Source of the DNA: Planctomycetota bacterium
GTDB lineage: Bacteria > Planctomycetota > B143-G9
Length of the DNA: 10,516 bases
Reading direction: 5' to 3'
Assembly: GCA_003644275.1 (NCBI GenBank)
Contig: QNBY01000020.1
Span: 1-10,516 of the forward strand
Position numbers and translations under genes: made by a program. This document shows positions 1-6,174 of the stretch, one piece after another. How positions within the stretch are numbered: position 1 is the first letter of the stretch; the number at the start of each line of letters is the position of its first letter. The notes under the pieces were generated by a model. It was given only the letters and a program-made list of their open reading frames with translations. It searched no databases and was not told the DNA's origin.

Positions 1-2
1 AC

Positions 3-2348
3 CCCACCCTGCGCGGCCCCAGCGTCCCCATCTTCGAATTCGACTGGATGGACTGGTGGCGGATAAACGTCTCCTACCTCATGAAGACGCGCGACGACGC
101 CCTCTTCTACCAGGAAGCCGAAGTCACCCCGGACGACATCCCCGCCGTCCTCTCCCTGCTGGACTACAGCGGCGTCTTCTACCCCGTCGCCAGGGAGATG
201 GCCCTCCGCTGCCTCGAGAAGCTCGACGAGGCGGGCGTGAAGGCCCTGCGTGAGATAGTCGCCGGCCGCCGGAGCCCCAGGGAGGGCGTGCATCCCACCA
301 TCTCCGCCTCGAAGCTCCGCGGCCTCGCCGCTTACGCCCTCGGCCTGTTGCGGGTGCGCGAGGCCGATTCCGACATAATCGCCCTCATGAACGAGGTCCG
401 CCCGGAGATACGCATGCTCGCGGCACTCGCGCTCGGCCACATAGGCACCGAGGCCGCCGAGAACACCCTCCTCGACGCCTTCCCCCGCGAGAGGAACAAC
501 CGCGTGGCCGCCGCCGAGATGATAGCCCTCGCCCTCATCGGCTCCAACCGCGCCCGGAACATGCTGCTCGCCTCCATCGAGAAGAACCGCCAGAACCCGG
601 TGCGCCAGGCGTTCTCCTACCTCTCCCTCGCCCTCCTCATGCGCTCCCCCTCCTACGCCGACATCAACAAGGCGCTCTTCTCCGGCGAGTGCCGCCTCTG
701 GCTCGCGGGACTGACCGCCAAGGCCGCCCTGCTCGCGCGGAAGGATGCGGGCCGCCTCGACGTGAACAAGATCATCGCCCAATCCCTACGCCATTGCGAC
801 AAGGTCTCCGGCCTATCCGCGCTGTTCCCCCTCTACCTCCTCGGTCCGGCCCTCGCGAAGGGAGACATCGGGCCCCTCCTCGCGCACCACGACCCCGCCG
901 TCCGCGCCTTCTCCCGTTTCGTCGCCGCCATGTCCGGCTCGGCGGACCTGGCCAAGGCCGTCATCGGCAACGATCCCGACGAGGACAAGCGCGCCGCCTC
1001 GCTCCAGTCGCTCGCCGTGGCGTGGCTCGCCGCTCCCGACCGCGCCGAGTACGCCCGCAGGCTCCTCGACGAGCGCGACAAGATAGCCCGCATCGCGGCC
1101 ATACTCGCCCTCGCCCCCCACATGAGCCGGATGGACGTCTCCCGCATCAAGGGCATCGTGAAGGCGGAGATGGACAGGGACATGACGCTCGCCATGCTCT
1201 ACGCCTTCTCCCGGGCCGCCGTGCATTCCCGCGCCGCCTGGAACGAACTCGCGCGCTACCTCTTCAGCCCGAACGAGCTCTACAACAGCGTCTCGCTCGT
1301 CCTGGTGGGCGCCACGGGCACGAGGCGCGCCGCGCGCTTCCTGCTCGACCTCAAGGGCTTCGACAACCGGAGCCTCCCCTATTCCATCGCGCTTTCGCTC
1401 CTCGGCCCGCTTCCCTACGAGCTCGTGCTCCGCAACGGCCTCGAGAGCATGGGCGACGTCTCCCGCGCCAGCGCCGTCCTCGCCTATTCCTTCATCCCCC
1501 TCGAGAGCGCCCGCGCCCTCCTGTTCGAGCGGCTCGACAGCGATTCCATCCCCCTCGCGCGCGCCCACGCCGCCTTCGGCCTCTTGAACTACGCCTCCGA
1601 CGACCTCACCGACGAGCAGCGCGGCATACTCGTGGAGCAGGCCACCCGCGGCCCGGACGACTGGGTGCGCTGCTACGCCACCCTCGCGCTCGGCAAGTTC
1701 GCCAAAGACGAAATCGTCGCCCGGACTCTCGAAGAACAGCTCGAGAACCCCAACATAAACATCAAGGCCATGGCCGCCTTCGGCGCGGGCATCTACAAGT
1801 ATCCCAAGGGCATCTCCCTCCTGCGCGACCTCATCGCCAAGGAGCGCACCTACGCCGTCCTCGCGCAGATAGTCTCCCTCGGCCTGTACGGCAAGAAGCC
1901 CCTCGTGCCCTATTTCGGCGAGGGCATAAAGTACGCCGCCAACGACGAGGAACGCCTCGCCTTCGCCGCCGCGCTGTCCTCCGTCATCGGCCCCGAGGAC
2001 TACTCCTGGATAATCGAAAAACTCTCCCATGTCAGCGCCATAGACGCCAAGACCTACGCCTGGACCCTCGCCCTCCACAACTACCCGGGGCAACTCCTCT
2101 CCCGCAAGGTGGTCGCCGCCCTGAGAAACGTAAAGCCCGGCAACGACATGACGACCGCCTTCCACCTCGCCCTCGTCCGCTGCGCCATGGGAGACGGCGC
2201 CGCCGCCCGCGACCTGCTGAAAGCGGCCTCCTCGCGGGCCTTCTACTACCATCCCATCCTTCCGGAACCCCGCTTCCTGCTCGAATACTTCCAGAAGGAA
2301 CTCCCCGACTACCGCCACATTGTCCCCTATTTCTTCCTTTTCGATTAG
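3..2348 (+). CDS. HEAT-repeat protein, 5' end outside window
   Basis: Seen: the frame is open from base 3 to the TAG at 2346-2348. The first ATG is at 48 (766 aa from there), but 15 further in-frame codons precede it (PTLRGPSVPIFEFDW) and no ribosome binding site lies before it, so the true start is probably upstream and the gene is partial. The protein is almost entirely alpha-helical repeats with the A-L-A-L-G spacing of HEAT/PBS-lyase-like repeats. The clearest are at about residues 88-115, 118-145 (IRMLAALALGHIG) and 537-640 (VRCYATLALGKF), numbered from the ATG at 48. No signal peptide or membrane helix is visible in the part present. HEAT solenoids are generally protein-binding scaffolds; no enzymatic motif is seen and the partner is unknown. 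It is the first visible gene of a + strand operon, with the next gene 8 bases downstream. Confident about the fold class, not the function. Confidence 0.85.
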   Translation, partial: PTLRGPSVPIFEFDWMDWWRINVSYLMKTRDDALFYQEAEVTPDDIPAVLSLLDYSGVFYPVAREMALRCLEKLDEAGVKALREIVAGRRSPREGVHPTISASKLRGLAAYALGLLRVREADSDIIALMNEVRPEIRMLAALALGHIGTEAAENTLLDAFPRERNNRVAAAEMIALALIGSNRARNMLLASIEKNRQNPVRQAFSYLSLALLMRSPSYADINKALFSGECRLWLAGLTAKAALLARKDAGRLDVNKIIAQSLRHCDKVSGLSALFPLYLLGPALAKGDIGPLLAHHDPAVRAFSRFVAAMSGSADLAKAVIGNDPDEDKRAASLQSLAVAWLAAPDRAEYARRLLDERDKIARIAAILALAPHMSRMDVSRIKGIVKAEMDRDMTLAMLYAFSRAAVHSRAAWNELARYLFSPNELYNSVSLVLVGATGTRRAARFLLDLKGFDNRSLPYSIALSLLGPLPYELVLRNGLESMGDVSRASAVLAYSFIPLESARALLFERLDSDSIPLARAHAAFGLLNYASDDLTDEQRGILVEQATRGPDDWVRCYATLALGKFAKDEIVARTLEEQLENPNINIKAMAAFGAGIYKYPKGISLLRDLIAKERTYAVLAQIVSLGLYGKKPLVPYFGEGIKYAANDEERLAFAAALSSVIGPEDYSWIIEKLSHVSAIDAKTYAWTLALHNYPGQLLSRKVVAALRNVKPGNDMTTAFHLALVRCAMGDGAAARDLLKAASSRAFYYHPILPEPRFLLEYFQKELPDYRHIVPYFFLFD

Positions 2349-2352
2349 GAGG
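2347..2352 (+). promoter_or_regulatory. Shine-Dalgarno AGGAGG overlapping the upstream stop codon
   Basis: AGGAGG begins inside the TAG stop of the HEAT-repeat gene (TAGGAGG) and lies 4 bases before the ATG at 2357. Ribosomes finishing the upstream gene would sit on the binding site of the next, which suggests translational coupling. It also fixes the start of the NTF2-like gene, rather than a longer fused reading of that frame from further upstream. Confidence 0.75.
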
Positions 2353-2356
2353 AGCC

Positions 2357-2752
2357 ATGGAGAAAGACCTGCACGACAAGGCGTTCAAGTTCTTCGATTC
2401 CTTCTGCTTCGCCATGAAGTCCGGCGATCTGGATCAGATCATGGAGCACTATCTCGAGAGCGACGAGACCATACAGATACTCTCGAACGGCCAGGTGATC
2501 ATCGGCTACGAGGAAATACGCAAGGAATACGAACTCTTCCTCGGCGAGGTGGAGATGCTCGACTTCCAGGTGCCCATGTTCAAGGCCGTGGACCTCGGCG
2601 ACATGGTGCTCATGGTGATGCAGCTCCACGGCATGGCCAGGGTGCGCCGCTCCAAGGTGAAGCTCCCCTACCGCGGCTCGGGCGCCATGCTCGCCCGTCT
2701 CGCGGACGACGGGATGAAGATGGTATACGAGCACTTCACCCTCAAGGACTGA
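2357..2752 (+). CDS. NTF2/SnoaL-like small protein
   Basis: 131 aa. The ATG is set by a strong AGGAGG just upstream. The length and pattern fit the NTF2-like alpha+beta barrel fold (SnoaL_3/DUF4440 type). Amphipathic N-terminal helices span about residues 5-32 (AFKFFDSFCFAMKSGDLDQI), then a strand pair with an acidic segment (YLESDETIQILSNGQVIIGY), a helix at about 52-65, and strands ending in VYEHFTLKD, like the closing strand of SnoaL_3 proteins. The family includes small-molecule isomerases, hydrolases and ligand-binding domains, so the fold alone does not give a substrate. No signal peptide, so probably cytoplasmic. It sits between the HEAT-repeat and endonuclease V genes and is presumably co-transcribed with both. 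Fold assignment is by pattern recognition only; function unknown. Confidence 0.75.
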   Translation: MEKDLHDKAFKFFDSFCFAMKSGDLDQIMEHYLESDETIQILSNGQVIIGYEEIRKEYELFLGEVEMLDFQVPMFKAVDLGDMVLMVMQLHGMARVRRSKVKLPYRGSGAMLARLADDGMKMVYEHFTLKD

Positions 2753-2762
2753 GTCTCCCGAG

Positions 2763-3470
2763 GTGTTCGTCCGGCAAGGTCTCCACGATTGGAACCTTAC
2801 GCCGGCCGAGGCCGCCCGCCTCCAGGAAAGGCTGGCCGCGAGCCTTTCGGGCGGGCGCCTTCCTTCTCCCCTCCGCCTCGTCGCCGGCGTGGACCTCGCG
2901 TTGAGCGGCCGCGACTCCCTCGTGGCCGCCGCCGTCGTCTGGTCGCCCGCCGATTCCTCCGTGGTCGAGGTGGCCCTCGCGCGAAAACCGCTCTCCTTCC
3001 CCTACGTCCCCGGCCTGCTCTCCTTCCGCGAGGCCCCGGCCGCCCTGGAGGCGCTCGCCGCCCTGCGCTCCGAGCCCGACCTCGTGATCTTCGACGGCCA
3101 GGGCATCGCCCACCCGCGCGGCCTCGGCCTCGCCGCCCACCTCGGCCTGTGGCTCGAGGTCCCCACCGTGGGCGCGGCCAAGAAGCGCCTCTGCGGCGCG
3201 CACCGGCCCGTCCGCGACCGGCGGGGCTCCAAGGCGTCGCTCTTCCTCGGCGGCAGGCGCGTCGGCTTCGTCCTGCGCACCCGCCCGGGCGTGAAGCCCC
3301 TCTTCGTCTCCCCCGGCAACCGCATCGGCCCGGCCGGGGCGGCCCGCGCCGTGCTCCGCTGCTGCCGCGGCTTCCGCCTTCCCGAGCCCACCCGCCTCGC
3401 CCACATCGCCGCGGCGATGGCCAAGCGCGGCCTGTCCGCGCCCGAGATAGAGAGAAAGCTCCTTTCCTGA
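2763..3470 (+). CDS. nfi: Endonuclease V (deoxyinosine 3' endonuclease)
   Basis: 235 aa, normal length for the family. Endonuclease V cuts DNA at the second phosphodiester bond 3' of deoxyinosine and starts repair of deaminated adenine in the cytoplasm. The signature residues, by alignment from memory to the Thermotoga enzyme, are all present: metal-binding Asp44 (AGVDLAL), the wedge Tyr81 in FPYVPGLLSFRE, Glu90, Asp111 (VIFDGQGIAHPR), His117 and Lys140 (VGAAKKRLCG). The C-terminal LPEPTRLAHI block is also conserved. The GTG start at 2763 is preferred because the N-terminus (LHDWNLTPAEA) matches the family N-terminus, although only a weak GAG precedes it. The start is 10 bases after the NTF2-like stop, so it is probably translated by coupling. 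Confident in identity; slightly unsure of the exact start. Confidence 0.96.
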   Translation: MFVRQGLHDWNLTPAEAARLQERLAASLSGGRLPSPLRLVAGVDLALSGRDSLVAAAVVWSPADSSVVEVALARKPLSFPYVPGLLSFREAPAALEALAALRSEPDLVIFDGQGIAHPRGLGLAAHLGLWLEVPTVGAAKKRLCGAHRPVRDRRGSKASLFLGGRRVGFVLRTRPGVKPLFVSPGNRIGPAGAARAVLRCCRGFRLPEPTRLAHIAAAMAKRGLSAPEIERKLLS

Positions 3471-3474
3471 CGAC

Positions 3475-3481
3475 AGGGAGG
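3475..3481 (+). promoter_or_regulatory. Shine-Dalgarno AGGGAGG for the beta-helix gene
   Basis: AGGGAGG lies 8 bases before the ATG at 3490. A GTG at 3481 in the same frame overlaps this element and so is unlikely to be the start; the site therefore favours the ATG at 3490. Confidence 0.65.
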
Positions 3482-3489
3482 TGTCCCGC

Positions 3490-4851
3490 ATGTCCCGCTC
3501 ACACACCGCGAGATTCGCCTTCGTCGCCTGCGCGTTCCTGCTCATGGGGCTTCTGCTTCTCCTCTTCGTCCGCTATCGGGACGCCCTGCGCGGCGGCGCC
3601 GCTCCCGCCCGCATGACGGTGACGGACACCTTCGCCCCCCCCGACGGCTGGACGCTTCCCCCCCTGCTCGTGGTGGAGCCCGGCGGCGTGCTCGTCTTCC
3701 GCCCCGGCCGCGTGAAGGTCCCCGAGCGCGCCGAGATAAGGGTGAAAGGCAGGATATCCTGGCACACCGCCGCCCTCGAGAAGACTTCCTTCGTCCCCCT
3801 CTCCGACTCCGTCTTCTCCCGCCTCTCCATCGCCTTCGAGGGTTCCGGCCGCGTGGCCTGCGCCTCCTTCTCCGGCTTCACCGGCCCCGTCGGCCGCCCC
3901 CGGCTCCTGCTCTCCCTCTCCGCGGCGGGCGACCTGGAGGTGGAGAGCTGCGACTTCGACGGAGTCTCCTCCCCGCCGGGCTCGCCGCTCGTGAGCGCCG
4001 CGAAGAAGCTCCGCATAGTCCGTTGCCGTTACGATTCCGACAACCGCTCCCCCCGCGCCGGAAGGTGCCTCGCCTCCGCGGACGAGGTGAGCGTGGACGG
4101 CCTCGAGCTGAAGCGCCTCACCGGCTTCGACGAGCTCTTCCGCTGCTCCTCGCTCGAGGCGAAGAACCTCTCCGTCCTCGGCGCCGAGCTGGACCGCCTC
4201 GCGCGCTCCGCCGGAAAGTGCGACTACTACGGCCTGTCGCTCGCCGCCGTCTCCTGCCCCGGCCCGCTGAAGCTGGGCGGGGCGGCTTCCCTCCGCGGCT
4301 CTGCCCTCCACTCGGCGGGCGAACTGCCCCTCGCGGCCCGCTCCCTCTCCGTGCAGGACTCCCTTCTCGTCGCCCGCTCGCTTTCACTCGCGGCTTCCCC
4401 TCTCTCGGTGCGGGGCTCGGCCCTCGTCGCTTCGGGCGGGAACCTGGCGCTCGGCGGCGGAGAAGGGCAGGGGGGGCTGGTTGCGTCCGGCGACATTTCC
4501 TGCCGCGCGAGCCTCATCGCGCTTCGGCCGGTGGAGCGCCGCCTGCTGGACGCCTTCGCGGCGGGAACGGCCGAGCTCCCCGAGCTCCCCGGCGGCTCTT
4601 CCTCCTCCGCCTTCTCGGCCTGCTTCTTCCTGCTGGAGCCCTCCCGTCCGCTTCCCTCCTCGCTTTCCTTCTCCGGCTGTTTCGCCCTCTGCGCTCCTCC
4701 TCCCCCGCCCGGCGTCTCCCTCCTTCCCTCCGACGCCGACTCCCTCGCCGCCGCGCTTAAGGCGTCGGCCCCGCCCAACGAGGCCCTCGCCTCGGTGATA
4801 GGGAAGGCGGCGGCCTCCCCCGTCTTCTCCCTCGGTTCCCCCTCCCGGTGA
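3490..4851 (+). CDS. Membrane-anchored protein with predicted parallel beta-helix
   Basis: 453 aa from the ATG at 3490; the in-frame GTG at 3481 would add three residues but overlaps the ribosome binding site. Seen: a short basic N-terminus, one hydrophobic helix at about residues 8-27 (uncleaved signal anchor), then a domain predicted to be periplasmic. Residues 54-85 (VVEPGGVLVFRPGRVKVPERAEIRVKG) resemble the opening coil of right-handed beta-helix proteins. From about 135 to 345 there are repeating short strands separated by small residues (DLEVESCDF, KLRIVRCRY, EVSVDGLEL, SLSVQDSLL, PLSVRGSAL), as in pectate-lyase-like folds. The C-terminal ~100 residues are rich in Ser, Pro and Ala. No catalytic motif is recognised. 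It is the last gene of the operon, 19 bases after endonuclease V. Function unknown; the fold is inferred from sequence pattern alone. Confidence 0.7.
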   Translation: MSRSHTARFAFVACAFLLMGLLLLLFVRYRDALRGGAAPARMTVTDTFAPPDGWTLPPLLVVEPGGVLVFRPGRVKVPERAEIRVKGRISWHTAALEKTSFVPLSDSVFSRLSIAFEGSGRVACASFSGFTGPVGRPRLLLSLSAAGDLEVESCDFDGVSSPPGSPLVSAAKKLRIVRCRYDSDNRSPRAGRCLASADEVSVDGLELKRLTGFDELFRCSSLEAKNLSVLGAELDRLARSAGKCDYYGLSLAAVSCPGPLKLGGAASLRGSALHSAGELPLAARSLSVQDSLLVARSLSLAASPLSVRGSALVASGGNLALGGGEGQGGLVASGDISCRASLIALRPVERRLLDAFAAGTAELPELPGGSSSSAFSACFFLLEPSRPLPSSLSFSGCFALCAPPPPPGVSLLPSDADSLAAALKASAPPNEALASVIGKAAASPVFSLGSPSR

Positions 4852-4885
4852 AAAAAAGAGGGGAAGCGGCGAACCGCTTCCCCTC
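4851..4885 (-). terminator. Intrinsic terminator of the four-helix membrane protein gene
   Basis: A perfect 12-bp stem (4858-4869 with 4874-4885, arm GAGGGGAAGCGG) encloses a 4-base loop that reads UUCG in the - strand transcript. It is followed on that strand by seven U (4857-4851). This lies 24 bases beyond the stop of the - strand gene. On the + strand there is no U-tract after the hairpin, so it should work mainly in the - direction. Its U-tract touches the stop codon of the convergent + strand gene. Confidence 0.9.
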
Positions 4886-4909
4886 GCAGGGCGCTTGCCG
4901 GACGGGGCG

Positions 4910-6064
4910 TCAGTCCTTCTTCTCCTCCTCCCCGCCTTCCTCTTCCTTCTTCTCGCCCTCGTCTTCCTTCTTCTCGCCCTCGTCTTCCTTCTTCTCGGCG
5001 GACTCGGACGGCTTCTCCTCTTCCTTCTCGTCGCCGCTTCCCTCCTTGCGGGCGGGCCTCTGCGGCCTGCTGCGCTGGCGGGCGGCCTTCCTGGCCTCGG
5101 CGAGCGCCTTGCGGGCCTCCAGCTTCCGCCTCTTTATCTCCTCCTTGGAGACATAGCGGCGGTTTATCCACACCGCGAGTATGAGGCCGCTTATCCACAC
5201 CACTATCGAGATGGCCAGCACCAGCGTGTAGTTCTTGGAGACGGCCTTCTTGGCCTTCATGCGCTCGGGCATCTTACTGATGTACACGGGCAGGTCGGAG
5301 GCTATGTCCTTGACGGTGCGCGGCATGCGCTTGTGCTTCTCGGACGGCTTCCAGGTCTCCTTGCCGTTCTGCTTCGCCCACTCGTTGTACTTGGGCGCGA
5401 GCTCGTCCTTCAGCTCCGCCCACTCGTTGTACTCGTCGTAGTACCACTTCTTGTAGCGGTCGATCTCGGCTATCTCTCGAAGCTCCTCGTTGTCGGCCGA
5501 CTTCAGCACCTCTATCTGCCGGTCGCCCGCCGCTCCGCTGCGCACCCACTCGTTGTGTTCCTCGGCCCACGGGTTGTATTCCTGAAGCACCCATTTCTGG
5601 TAGGTGACGGCGCGGTAGTTCCGGTTCAGGTAGGGATAGTAGTTGTAGTCCATTATGTAGTTGTGGGCGAAAGTGGCGACGGCCACGAGCACTATGCCCA
5701 TTATCGCCGTGGAGATCATGGTGGCCTTGCCGCGCGCCTTCCCGGTCGCGAGCCTCCAGCCGAAGCCGAGCGCCATGAACACGAAGAACCCCATGAGCGG
5801 GTTCAGGCGCTCGAATATGTCGTAGTACTTCGCCATGTTCTCGTCCTTGGGGCCGTCGCAATAGACGAGCCAGCCGAGTATGGCGCCCCATATCCCCAGC
5901 GGAACGAGGGCGAAGAGAAGGGAGACGAAGAAGCCGGCCACCCACTTGCCGAACGTCAGGGGCTTACTGGTGTCCTCCTCGGCGACCTGCGTTCCGCCTT
6001 CGGCCTCCGCGGGCTTGGCGGTCTCCTCGTTCGCCAACTTGTCCTTTTCCTTTTCTTCTGCCAC
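4910..6064 (-). CDS. Four-helix membrane protein with aromatic YNxW loop and K/E-rich tail
   Basis: 384 aa. GTG start, fixed by AAGGAG at 6071-6076 with a 6-base spacer. Seen: a charged, acidic N-terminus (1-38); hydrophobic helices at about 40-68, 88-104, 115-134 and 280-300; a hydrophilic segment (135-279) unusually rich in Trp, Tyr and Asn; and a basic then K/E-rich low-complexity tail (301-384). Positive charges in the 105-114 loop and after helix 4 put both termini in the cytoplasm and the 144-residue aromatic loop in the periplasm (positive-inside rule). That loop contains four related motifs: YNPW (163-166), HNEW (170-173), YNEW (212-215) and YNEW (226-229). I do not recognise the family. 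It is monocistronic, with its own candidate promoter and a strong terminator, and no function can be assigned. Confidence 0.8.
   Translation of the reverse strand: MAEEKEKDKLANEETAKPAEAEGGTQVAEEDTSKPLTFGKWVAGFFVSLLFALVPLGIWGAILGWLVYCDGPKDENMAKYYDIFERLNPLMGFFVFMALGFGWRLATGKARGKATMISTAIMGIVLVAVATFAHNYIMDYNYYPYLNRNYRAVTYQKWVLQEYNPWAEEHNEWVRSGAAGDRQIEVLKSADNEELREIAEIDRYKKWYYDEYNEWAELKDELAPKYNEWAKQNGKETWKPSEKHKRMPRTVKDIASDLPVYISKMPERMKAKKAVSKNYTLVLAISIVVWISGLILAVWINRRYVSKEEIKRRKLEARKALAEARKAARQRSRPQRPARKEGSGDEKEEEKPSESAEKKEDEGEKKEDEGEKKEEEGGEEEKKD
4942..4998 (-). repeat. 21-bp tandem repeat coding for KKEDEGE
   Basis: Two full 21-base units (CTTCCTTCTTCTCGCCCTCG plus T on the + strand) at 4942-4962 and 4963-4983, with a third partial copy to about 4998. 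They encode the heptad KKEDEGE in the cytoplasmic tail of the four-helix membrane protein. The unit is a multiple of three, so copy-number changes would keep the frame. Confidence 0.85.
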
Positions 6065-6070
6065 GTCGCA

Positions 6071-6076
6071 CTCCTT
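6071..6076 (-). promoter_or_regulatory. Shine-Dalgarno AAGGAG for the GTG-started membrane protein
   Basis: AAGGAG on the - strand lies 6 bases before the GTG at 6064-6062. It decides the start of a gene that lacks an ATG near this point. Confidence 0.7.
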
Positions 6077-6094
6077 TCCTGACCGAACGCTAAC

Positions 6095-6122
6095 AGGATA
6101 TTGCGATATGAGGCGAAAGCAA
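6095..6122 (-). promoter_or_regulatory. Candidate sigma70-type promoter for the membrane protein gene
   Basis: On the - strand, TTGCTT (6122-6117) and TATCCT (6100-6095) are separated by 16 bases. Each hexamer matches the consensus at four of six positions, so this is only moderate support. It lies immediately after the U-tract of the fecR-type gene's terminator and about 30 bases before the GTG start, which is where a promoter for this isolated gene would be expected. Confidence 0.4.
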
Positions 6123-6123
6123 G

Positions 6124-6147
6124 AAAAAAGCCCCCGGTGACGGGGGC
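6124..6147 (-). terminator. Intrinsic terminator after the FecR-domain gene
   Basis: A 7-bp G+C-only stem (6130-6136 with 6141-6147, arm GCCCCCG) has a 4-base loop and is followed on the - strand by six U (6129-6124). It lies 27 bases past the stop of the FecR-domain gene and closes the two-gene operon. Confidence 0.85.
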
Positions 6148-6174
6148 CGTTTGACGGGCGTCATCCTGCCGCAC

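Noticed and set aside
813..2318. 501-codon open frame on the - strand
   Set aside because: It lies opposite the HEAT-repeat gene. Its G/E/V-rich protein has no recognisable domain and arises because C-ending codons leave few stops on the other strand.
689..2752. Long + strand frame that joins an R/P-rich stretch to the NTF2-like protein
   Set aside because: The R/P-rich part is an out-of-frame reading of the HEAT-repeat gene. The strong ribosome binding site at 2347-2352 marks the real start at 2357.
4848..5156. Small + strand frame overlapping the stop of the beta-helix gene (GTGA overlap)
   Set aside because: The Ser/Phe-rich protein is the antisense of the K/E repeat tail, and its start runs through the terminator hairpin.
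4895..6082. 395-codon + strand frame opposite the membrane protein
   Set aside because: Composition is repetitive L/V/G/H, with no ribosome binding site. The - strand reading has a Shine-Dalgarno site, clear membrane helices and a terminator.
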